45,979 bases of DNA from Reclinomonas americana ATCC 50394 (taxonomy: Eukaryota; Jakobida; Jakobea; Jakobida): positions 1 through 45,979 of the forward strand of contig PS015246.1 of assembly GCA_048213135.1 (NCBI GenBank). The letters are read 5' to 3'. The position numbers were made by a program, and so were the translations under genes. Shown piece after piece: positions 1 to 9,405 of the stretch. Below the pieces are notes generated by a model. The model worked only from the letters and a program-made list of their open reading frames with translations, was not told the DNA's origin and searched no databases. Each line of letters begins with the position of its first letter. The first letter of the stretch is position 1.

Positions 1-215
1 TACACAGTCTACATAAGCACCTGTGATCGTTGACTTGATGATGCTGTGCCTGTGTCCTCTGCTTCATCATCATCTCCCAGAACATCGTGACTGCGAGTGC
101 GACGGTTACGCGCTCGTCGTTGCTGTTCTCCCTCCTCTGCTGTCTCGTCATCACTGGTCTCGTTGAGCACACGCAGCTCCACAGAGCCATCAATGCTCTT
201 TGCGCGTTGTGTCAT
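1..215 (-). CDS. Partial hypothetical acidic protein, first exon only
   Basis: The ATG is at 215 on the minus strand, and an open frame runs to a stop near the left edge. The peptide is charged and low in complexity, with D/E clusters (SDDETAEEGE, GDDDEAEDTG) and a short Arg-rich patch (RRARNRRTR) that could act as a nuclear localisation signal. A plausible donor (CAG followed by GTGCTT) precedes the stop, so this is probably the first coding exon of a gene that continues beyond the window. It is divergent from the PH-domain gene at 360, with about 145 bp between the two start codons. I recognise no domain. It could also be spurious; only the acidic composition and the divergent placement support it. 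Confidence 0.4.
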
Positions 216-359
216 TGAGCGAGTGTCTAGAGTGTCGCGAGCATAGAGACTGTCTCATATCAGTGTGTGTTGCAAATGAGCGGGCGACGAGTTGCGTGCA
301 TTGTGTATGGCCTCTCTGCTTGTTTACTCACTGCTTGTTAGCCTGTAAGCTCTGCTGCG

Positions 360-2306
360 ATGACATGGGTGGCTGGATTGCTTCCGGCAGTGACTGAGTC
401 CGAACAGCGGACGACACCTTCTGCTCCTCCTCCTCGCGCGGGCTTCTCCTCTGCTGCAGGTGCCTCTCTGGCCCTGTCTCTTGCACTGCGTCCTGTAGAC
501 GAAGCCGAAGAAGATGATGATGACGACGACGATGAGGAAGAGCAAGAGGAGGAAGACGAAGAAGAGGAAGAAGATGACATGCAGCAACAGGTGCCTGAGG
601 AGCAAGAGGAGGCTGTTGAGGAGGACACAGAGACACCTCCAGTTGTTACTGCTGCTGCTGCTGCTCCAGTGGCGAGTATGGGCTTTGGGCGATCGAGCTC
701 GGTGACTCCACGAGTGATCCCGAAAATCACCTCGTCGTTGATGACTGGCCTGCGCTCGTCGGTGCTTCCTGCGCGCGAGTTTGCGCTCAGTGATGGGTAT
801 ATTCGACGGCATCATGGCCTGCTGCGGTGCGCGCCTTCTGTGCAGTCGCGCTTGCTGTCTCTCGTGGTGACTGAATGCTTCGTCGTTTTGGTGTAATAGT
901 GTGAATGGTCCCGGTGGCACGTACACCATGGCGGAGCCGGAGCAGGTGCCGGGTGCGTCGGCGTTTGAGACGTGCCATGATGGGGCGGAGTTTGCGCAGT
1001 ATAGCGGCTTTCTGCGCAAGCTGTCGCACAAGAAGAGTTGCGGTGCCTCTCTCGTCCGTTCTTGTGGGCGATTTGGTGGTGTTACTCACTGTGTGTGTGT
1101 CTTTCTCCCGCCCTCCTCCTCCTCCTCCTCCTCCTCCTCCTCCTCCTTCTCCTCCTCTTTTTGTTCCTTCTTCACGTGCTCCCTTCGTCTCTTCGTTCCT
1201 TCCCTCGTTCCTCTTCCTCGTCTCCTCCTCCTTCTTCTCAATGTCCCTCCTTCCTTCCTTTGCCTCTTCCTCCTCCACTTCTTCCTTCTTCTCCTCCTCC
1301 TCGTTCCGTCGTCTTCCTTCTCCCCATCCTCCCTCCTCCTCCTCCCTCTCCACCTCTTCCTCNNNNNNNNNNNNNNNNNNNNTTCCTTCTCCTCTTCCTC
1401 TCCCTTCTCCTCCTGCTTCTTTGCACACAGCCCTTCTCGGCAAGGACAAGTGGCAGCGTCGTTTCGTGCAGGTGCACGAGCATTACATTCTGTACGCGAA
1501 GAAGCCGGGCGCGGTGCGTTGTCGTGCACCCTTCCCTCTGTCGACCCTCTATCGACTCTCAATGGAGATTGCTGACCTTCTCTTGTCTGCGCAACGCAGA
1601 CGACCCCATCGGGAGTCATTCCGCTGCTGCCCGTCGGCACCGTCAAGGAGTGCACCAAGACCGAAGGTCGATTCCGCGACTGCTTCGAGGTGGACCAGAC
1701 GACGGTGGCCGCCTCGCCCAGTGGCGCCACCGGCAGCGCCTCGGCAGTCACCATGACGACCACCACGGGATCGTCGTCGCTCTCCGGTCGCGTCGGCAAG
1801 AGCCGCTGCTTTGTTGTGCGGTCGCCAATGTCGGTGCTGAAGACGAGAACGGTGCGCCTCCCCAAGCTATAGTGCCTTGCGTAGCTCGTGCTTTAACACT
1901 ATGCCTTATGCAGGCCATTGTGACCGAGTCCACACTAGACGAACTGCTGGCCGTTTCCTGCGCAGGCGGTGACTCGTCGCCTCTGCGACCGCACCTGCTC
2001 GGCGCCCGATCGTACTACTTCCAGGCGGCCACCGAAGACGAGCGCAAGGAATGGGTCTCCGTCATCCGCAACAACCTCAGCATCACTCGAGTTGCGTGCA
2101 ACAAAAGAACAAGAGCTCGTTGTGCTGGGCACTGAACGTCGATTCGCTTGCAGGGTGGTCTATCACGTGCTGCAGCTGCTGTGCGTCAAGCCATGCAATC
2201 CGTGGCCTGTGGCGTGGAAGGCATCAACTGGCAAGCAGTTCTCGACGAGCTGTACCCACCGGTGGCTCGAGCAGCGCAGTTGGCAAGGCAAAAAGCTGCA
2301 ACGTAA
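360..2306 (+). CDS. PH-domain protein with acidic N-terminal region
   Basis: Six exons splice in frame: 360-826, 900-1042, 1431-1513, 1600-1851, 1914-2090 and 2154-2306, giving about 424 aa. Residues 1-160 are low complexity with a long Asp/Glu run. A pleckstrin-homology domain then follows. It starts at YSGFLRKLSHKKS, continues KDKWQRRFVQVHEHYILYAKKPGA, and ends with the helix YYFQAATEDERKEWVSVIRN, whose Trp is the conserved PH Trp. A Ser/Thr-rich insertion of roughly 50 residues interrupts the domain, probably in a loop. PH domains usually bind phosphoinositides or protein partners at membranes, which here is inference. The tail is short and Ala-rich. An alternative start is the ATG at 928, in the Kozak-like context ACCATGG, which would drop the acidic region. 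Intron 1043-1430 is a TCC repeat with an assembly gap. The CASP gene starts 87 bp downstream on the same strand. Confidence 0.83.
1043..1430 (+). repeat. TCC/CT-rich low-complexity intron with a 20-N gap (1363-1382)
   Basis: This intron of the PH gene is almost pure pyrimidine on the sense strand, built from TCC and TTCC runs. The unresolved gap lies inside the repeat. Open frames here on either strand (Pro/Ser or Glu/Arg runs) are artefacts of the repeat. Confidence 0.9.
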
Positions 2307-2393
2307 AGTAAAGGGCGTCCGTCCTCTCGTCCTCTTCTTTATTCTTCGTTTTGATCTTCGTTTTCTCTTTGTTGGGAGAGAGCGCGTCCAGCC

Positions 2394-5300
2394 ATGGACG
2401 GGTACTTCTTCGGCAGTGCAGCTGCTGCTGTGGAGGACGCCGAGGCAGCTCGCAAAGCAGAGATTGAGCGCATTGCAGAGCATTGGGATGGTGTGTCTCT
2501 CACTCTCTCTCTCTCTCTCAGTGTCCTCTCTCTGTCTCTCACACGCGCGTGTGAGCAGCATTCAGCTTGGATGCAGTGCGAGGTGATCTCTTTGCAATGA
2601 CCACTGAGTCAGCAGAGTGGAAAGAGGCGGCAATGCAGTCGCGGAAACGACTCGGAGAGCACACTCGAGGTGTGTGTGTTCTCTCTCTCACACACACACT
2701 GTCTGCTGCCTCTCTCTCACACATGTGTGAGACACAGCATTTGCCACACTGAGCGATGCAGAGAAGCTCGGCAACGCTCTTCGCCAGTTGTTGAAAGAGT
2801 ATCAACACGAGGTCGACAGTCTCTTCAAACGCGATGTGGTGCGCCACTCACACTCACAGGGAGAGAGAGAGGAGCGCTCTCATCGTGCAAGTGCTGACTC
2901 CTGTTGCGGCCACAGAAACTATCGCAGTTCGTCATTGAGTTGTACGGAAAGCTGAGGGATCTTCCGGATCCGACAGTGGCTGTCAGTGTCGCGCGAATGC
3001 AGTATGATGGGGGATCGTTCATTGCGAGAGCGTTGGGCGGAAGCAGTAGTGGGGCGGCGGGTGCTGCGTCGGCTGAGGTGGCGCAGCTGCGACGGACGGC
3101 GACCGATCTGCAGGCGCAGGTGGAGCGCATGGAGAGTGAGTTGAATGCGGTGCATGAGCGACACGCGGCAGCGGTGATGCATGAGGTGTGCGCGTGTGTG
3201 TGTGATAGAGGATGTCGCAGGGAGTGTGTCTTGGAATGGCTCACTGCGTTGGGAGCAGCGCGAGGAGGCTGTGCGAGTGGCGCAGGCGTCGTGGGCGGAG
3301 AAGAGCAAGCTGAATGAGCAGGAACACTTGCAGCGGGAGCAGTCGCTGTTGCGTGATGATGTTAGTGCGCTGTGAAAGGGGGAAGAGGCGCAGCTGAGTG
3401 GCAAGTGTTGGTGGACAGGTATACACAGCTGAATGAGTTGCAGCGGGAGTGTGCCGACTTGCGGCAGACGCAGGATCGGGTGAGTGCACAGGCGTTGGAT
3501 GCGCGCACTCGGCTCGAGTCGCAAATGGCCATCAAGGATCGCGAGGCCGAGTATCTGCGTGAGGAGGTGGAGCGGCTGCAGCAGCAGCTGGAGGAGGCGT
3601 TGCATGCGTCGCGTAGCTCGGCCGCCACCGCCGCTGCCTCGCAGTACTCTGCGGCGGCCATGCATGAGCAGTCGCTGCAGATGGAATGTTGCGTGGATGT
3701 GGATGGTCACGTGTGTGCCGCACTCTCTGCTAACCGCCGACCGCAGTGGACCAGAGGAGAGCCGAGGTCTCCAATCTGGAGTCGCAGTTGGATGCGGCCG
3801 AGAAGGAGCTCAGGGAACGGACACAGAGAGCACAAGCCGAACGCACCGAGTGGGAGACGCGGTTGCGAGAGACGCAGGCACAATTGCGCGCCGCAGAGAA
3901 GGAGGTGTGCGCGTGTGGGCGAGGGGCAGGGAGTGTGCTCTTGCTTACGCCGTCACAGATCCACAGCCTTGTCGTGAAACTGCGACTCTTGTCACCCGAG
4001 GACGGTGACGAGAGTGCGGCCATTGCCGATATTCGCGCATCATCACTGGAGAATATGTTGTCGAGCAAGAACCGTCGGTTGCTGGCCGAGAACACGCAGC
4101 TCAAGGTTTGTTTTCGGGACGCACGCTCTTGTCGCTAATGTGCGCTGACTTATCCTGTTCCAGTTGCGAGTGCAAGAGCTGATAACCGACGGTGACGAGC
4201 TGCGCTTGCAATTGGGCGCGGCCAACGAAGCCGCGCAGTCGTACAAGGCTCAAATCGCCACACTCGAGGCACAAGTGCAGCGGCTGCTGTCGTCGTCGAA
4301 TCCCTCGTCGCCGACGGCCGCCGGAGCTCGAAGTGCAGTGGGATCGTTGTCGGTATGTGGTTGAAAAGGGAAAAGCACGTGCAATGTTTTTCACTCAAAA
4401 AGTTTCTTTCTGCGTGCAGAACCGTGTGGCCCCGTCAGACAATGACGACGCGGAGTCCACGAGCGGCAGCATCCTCCTGCAGGCCCTCGATGGCGACGGT
4501 GTTGCATCGTCGCCTGTCCACTCTCCACGTTGCGTCGAGACAGTTTTTCTTGTTTGCGAGTGCGTTGCTTTCTCACTCACTCGCTGTGATGCGCGCAGTG
4601 TCGGACTTTGGTTCGACGACTGCGTCACCACCACGGGCTGCACCGGTGCGCTGCGGTTGTACTTCCTGCTTCTTTGCTCATTTCCTGACTCGTTCCACCA
4701 GGCGGATCCACCCAACTCACGGCGTGCAGCAGCCCCTGCTGGCCCGGCAGCCGACAGTGCCATTGTGAATACCATTGCACAGCAGCGTGATCGCCTGCGT
4801 GAGAAGAATCAGGATCTGGAGCAGGTGCTGAGCTCGCATTCGACTTCCCAGCCTGCGAAGCCCTCACTCACTGTGCATCACAGCAAGTGGAGTCGCTCCA
4901 GCAGCAAGTGCGTGCCAAGGGTCGCGAGATTGTGGCACTGACGGAAGACAACATTCGGTTGTACGAGCAGCTGCGCTTTGCGCGGTCGGCCACCAGCAAG
5001 GTGAGAGCGCGCACTGCTGCATGCAGTCCCTCCCTCGCCGCCACTGACCTATTGCGTGGGCAGGACGACGACGACAGCGAAGCAGGTGGAAGTGGGTCGG
5101 CATCCTCTGCTGCCGCGGCTGGACTCAATCGGAGAGGCACCGGTGCACCTGACATGGAGGCCAAGTATGCAGCCATATATGAGCATCGCCTCGATCCGTT
5201 TGCCGCATTCCACCAAAAGGTTTATGCGTGATGCAGTGTTGGGTGGCTGGAGAACGCCTGGGAACTCATCCCCTTTTCTCTCGCACGCGCACAGGAGCGA

Positions 5301-5571
5301 GAGCGACGTATCGCTTCACAAGGAGCCGCCGATCGGGTGGTTTTCAAAGCAAGCGAGATATTCCTCTCGAGCCGCGTGGCCCGCCTGTTTCTGCTGGGCT
5401 GTTGCGTGACTGCAGCTCTCCCTTCTTTATGTTTCCCGGTGCCCATCATGTTGCGCAGATGCCCTGCTTCTGCATCTGCTGGTTGGCGTGACGCTGTATT
5501 CATACATGCTCGGCGGTGCCGGGAGCAGAAGAGGTGGTGGTGGTGGCGGCGGTGTGGGAGGAGGGGGATAA
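2394..5571 (+). CDS. CASP: Golgi coiled-coil membrane protein CASP (CUX1-type)
   Basis: Sixteen exons splice with consistent phase into about 720 aa, close to the usual size of CASP. The exons are 2394-2490, 2577-2669, 2762-2838, 2916-3185, 3259-3360, 3399-3687, 3747-3904, 3959-4105, 4164-4352, 4420-4498, 4599-4645, 4702-4824, 4884-5000, 5064-5219, 5295-5400 and 5459-5571. Most of the protein is coiled coil rich in Glu, Gln and Leu. Family hallmarks are LENMLSSKNRRLLAEN, IAQQRDRLREKNQDLE, TEDNIRLYEQLRF and YEHRLDPFAAFHQKERERR, then the C-terminal membrane anchor (LFLLGYALLLHLLVGVTLYS). In animals, plants and fungi CASP is a tail-anchored golgin-like tether of the Golgi involved in retrograde transport. 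The Gly-rich extreme C-terminus is a local addition. The stop lies 40 bp from that of the convergent TPM-RING gene. Confidence 0.95.
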
Positions 5572-5611
5572 CGAGTACAACAATGATAATAGATTGTTCT
5601 TTACACGCGGA

Positions 5612-7351
5612 TCACCAGTCGCCACCGCCTCCGTCAAAGCCAGAGCCACCGCCAAAGTCAACGTCATAGCTGGAGCTGAAACTCGACTCGACCGACGCAC
5701 CACCACTGTCGTCGCCGCTGCCGAACCAAGACGACGAGGAGGCGGCTTCCACGCCGGAAAAGTCTCCCACGACCGCTGTTCCATGATGATGATGAGCGAC
5801 GACATACACGCGCTGCTGCTGCTGCTGCGGGGAAGCGGAAAGCTCACCTCCCGGATACTGCACGTGAAGACTGTCGAGTGCCAGGTGATACCACACATCT
5901 GCAAAGCGCGCCTCCGTGTACACTCCGCTGCCGCTGGCTTGCTGGTCACTGCAACGGAAAAGGCAAGATGAGCAGGCGTCAAGAAACGGTCGGAAAGCCA
6001 CGCCCCTCACCTCGAGTCCTCCGCAGCCTGCTGCTTGCCACCCGAGTCGTCCTCGCTGTCGAGGCCACGGTGATCGAATTCTCGCGGCCGCGGCCGGCGG
6101 CACGCCGGGCACTCGTCCTTGCGCTGCAGCCAGTCGCTGATGCACTTGCGGTGGAAGCGATGACCGCAGCTGAGTGTCTCCGCATCGTTGTCTCGTGCCT
6201 CCTGCGGCGGCTGTGGCGGATGTGGCTGCTCCTGCGCTTCCGACTCGGGACTCGGCGAGAAATCGTCCAAGCAAATGGCACACGTGGTGCACTGCTGCCG
6301 CCCGCGTTCCTCCATCTCCAGTCGCAGCTTCTCCAGCTTCTCCTTGGTGGCCCTGCGCAACACAGTCAGTTGGCGATGAGGCACATTCCCCTCGGTGGCG
6401 ACGCAACTGGTAACGAGCCAATCGCTGCCGCCGGCGATACCACCGGCACGGGTACGTCACGAGCTTCGGCAGCAACACAATGCCCACCACCAGCAACAAC
6501 GGCAGCACATTCTCCAAGAACCACGGCAGGGCGGTGGAGCTAAACCACGACTGTGCATGCGTCTTGTTCTCGCGCAACAACGCCACCATTTGCCGCACCA
6601 GCTTCTCCACGCCCGCGTCGTGCTCGCCTCGTCGCATCTCCGGCTTGATGCTGTCGACCAGCTGCGAGGCCATGCTGCTGGAGATCACCTGCGACGTTTG
6701 ATCTGCACGCATCGAGTCAGCTGCCTGCTGATTGTTCCGATCGAGCTGCAGCAGACGACGCAACGGCCAGTGGAGATGTACGCCTTGCGGTTCTCAATGG
6801 CCACCAACACCACAGCACCATTCTGGCACTCTTTGCGTCCCACACCCCACAGATCGTGCACCTTGCGGGCAAAGTCGTCCGACGACCAGTCTTCATGCAA
6901 TCGGCGAATGACCACCACTGCCACCTCGTAGCCGGCTTTCCCATCGCCACATTCGTGCTGATGATCGCGGTTCAGTGCACTGAGCATCCAGTCGATGCGG
7001 AAGGCACTGGAGGGCGACAGAACGGCGTCTGGGTTGGAGAGCCAGCGCGGAAGCCGCTCTTCCAACTCGTTCACATCTGTGCAATGCGAAATGAGCTGTC
7101 AGACGGCAGACAACTCATGTGTGAGAGAGAGGGTGTGACACGCAACGCTGCTCTTGCTCCTCTTCTGGGAGGCTCTTCCACTGATCGCGGATGGGTGCAA
7201 AGTCTGGAGGAACTCGCCGGAGACCGCATTTGCCGGGTTCCTTCTTGGGGTGGCCGACCGAGTGCGGTGTGTGTGAGGCAGTCACTAATGCAGTGAAGGC
7301 CAGGAGCAGGAGCAAGGCACATAGGGCAGAGGCACGGGCGAGTCGCACCAT
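5612..7351 (-). CDS. Secretory TPM domain-TM-RING-H2 protein, paralogue 1
   Basis: The start at 7351 opens with a clear signal peptide (Met, basic residues, then a Leu/Ala-rich stretch). Next comes a TPM domain (TLP18.3/Psb32/MOLO-1 family) at about 6790-7070, with NELEERLPRWLSNPD, FRIDWMLSALN, DFARKVHDLWGVG and QNGAVVLVAIENRKAYISTG. A helical segment and one hydrophobic segment (VLPLLLVVGIVLLPKLVTY, near 6450-6520) follow. A basic linker leads to a RING-H2 finger (CAIC, CGHRFHRKC, CPAC) at about 6100-6300. The tail is Gly/Ser-rich and ends GGGGDW, like the ends of bacterial TPM proteins. The inferred topology is a lumenal or extracellular TPM and a cytosolic RING, that is, a membrane E3 ligase. 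At least three of its introns have GTTGCG donors. It is the upstream-truncated-free twin of the gene at 7489-9262 and shares its exon order. Confidence 0.88.
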
Positions 7352-7488
7352 TGCTCTCAGAGAACAAAGACAGGAGCGAATGACCAAATGGAGGACACGT
7401 GGACAACTCAAGCCACGTCGCACGGCGTTCCTTTCCCTTTCTTTTCACTTCGTTTTACTGTACAACGTCGCACTAGTGTGGTAGCTGC

Positions 7489-9262
7489 TCACCACGATCC
7501 GCCGCCACCACCAAAGCTGACACCGCCGGCGAATTTCGCCGCAGAGCTCAGCCAATTGGTGCCTCCGCTGCTGCTGGTGCCACCTGCTCCTCGGCGGGTG
7601 CCACTGCCCGAGTGCATCCACGAGAAGGAACGGCTGTGCCAGTCCAGAATGTGACCCGTTCCGTGGCCCGGGTAGCGCACGTGCAGGTTGCTCATGGCCA
7701 GATCGTGCCACGTCTCGGCAAAGGTGGCGGCCTGCACCACGCCGCTGCCCGACGCGCCTTCCCTGCAAGGAACACGAGATGTGAGTACAGGCCGCCACCT
7801 TTGCCGAGACTTGGCGACACGCGCAACTGCTTGCCCGAGGGCGAGTTATGATCGTCGAGTCCGCGGCCGTCAAACTCGCGTGGTCGCGGGCGGCGGCACG
7901 CCGGGCACTCGTTCTTGCGATCGAGCCACTCGCTGATGCAGCTGTGGTGGAACCGATGGCCGCAGTTCAGCGTCTCCGGTCGCTCGTTCTCATTCACGCG
8001 TGCGCTGTTCTCGTCACCGTCATCTGCACCTCGAGTCAGTGGTGTCGTTCACCGCAGAGAAGAGGATAAACGCCTGCAAGCACGCAACGACCCTCCAGCG
8101 CGTCGGTGCCCGGCAAGAACTCGCCGAGGCAAATAGCGCACATGCCGCACCAGTCGCGCCCGCGATTCTCCATCTCACTGCGCAGCTTGTCGAGCTTCTC
8201 CTTGGTGGCCCGATAGCGTGCCATACGACGCCGCCGCATAAACCACGCGCACGGGTACGTCACCAGTGCCGCCAATCCACAAAACGCAAAGCACACCAGT
8301 GGCAGCAACACGAGCGGCGTCAACACCAAGAAGAAGCCATTGACAATGGTCGCAATGAGGCGCGGCAACCACATGATGGCGCTCCACAGCATGCTCTCCT
8401 GCTCGTTGGCCTCCAACAGCACTGCAATCGACTCCACCAGCTTCTCCACGCCAACATCGTACTGTCGCGCCCGCATGTACGGCTTGATATCGTCGATCAG
8501 CGACGAGGCCTTGGAGTCGGAGATCACCAGCGATGTTTGATCTACACAAGACTGCTGGTCAGGCATGTGCATAGTGAGAAGAGTCGGAGGTGTGCACGCG
8601 CGCAACATCCAGTGGACACAAACGCCGATCGATCGTCGATCGCCACCAGCACCAGTGCGCCATTCTGACACGTCTTCTGGCCCACACCCCACAGATCGTG
8701 CACCTTGCGAGCATACGACTCGGCCGACCACCTGGACGGCAGTTGCCGGACCACAACAACAGCCACCTGTACGAGACAGACAAGACAGACACGTGTTATG
8801 CTTGCGACTCGCGTACACAGGTTGATCGCATGCACGCCACGCCACACACCTCGTATCCCTTCAACTCGCCCCCGCAATCATGCGGGTGCTCCTGATAGAG
8901 CGTCGACAGCATCCAGTCGATGCGGAAGACGCTTTGTGGCGAGAGCACTGCGTCCGGATTCGACACCCATCGCGGCAACGCAGACTCGACCTCCTCTGTA
9001 GGCGGACACGTGTCACACACACACACACAGACTGAGCATTGCCTCTCGTACACACTCAGGCGCAACGATAGACTCGCGCAGTCTCTTTAGCACTCTTCCC
9101 GCTCACTCGCGCGCGGAGTGGCGCGAAATCAGCAGGCACTGCGCGCGCACTCAACGACGACTTTGACTCTTTCGGGTTGGGCAGTGCCTCGGGCGCGTAT
9201 TTTCCCGCGCAGCTGCTGACAACCACAAGCAGTAGCAGAAGAAGAGAGAGCAGAAGCCGCAT
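7489..9262 (-). CDS. Secretory TPM domain-TM-RING-H2 protein, paralogue 2
   Basis: This gene has the same architecture as its neighbour. A signal peptide begins at the ATG at 9262 (MRLLLSLLLLLLVVVSS). The TPM domain contains ALPRWVSNPDAVLSP, FRIDWMLSTLY, SYARKVHDLWGVG and QNGALVLVAIDDRSAFVSTG. A hydrophobic segment lies at about 8250-8390. The RING-H2 finger (CAIC, CGHRFHHSC, CPAC) is split by an intron. A long Gly/Ser tail ends GGGGGSW. The RATKEKLDKLRSEMENRG linker before the RING matches paralogue 1 closely. The pair clearly arose by tandem duplication, and sequence divergence suggests this was not recent. Intron 7763-7827 is odd because it contains an inverted copy of 23 bases of the next exon (7712-7734). 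The THADA gene is divergent, with its proposed start 143 bp away. The function is inferred only from the domains; no substrate can be deduced. Confidence 0.88.
7712..7810. repeat. 23-bp perfect inverted repeat spanning an intron-exon junction
   Basis: Bases 7712-7734 (exon, start GTCTCGGCAAAGG) are the exact reverse complement of 7788-7810 (intron, end CCTTTGCCGAGAC). The two arms are separated by 53 bases that include the 3' splice site at 7763-7765 on the minus strand. Confidence 0.95.
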
Positions 9263-9405
9263 TTGCTCTCTCACGAAAAGTGTGACAAGTGTCGTGTATG
9301 ACAGGATGTGCCGGATTTCTGCTCTCACGTGCTGCTCATGGGCCGACGTCGCGTCTCAACGCAGGTTCGCTCCCGTATGCACTCCACACACCACTGCGCG
9401 CGTGC

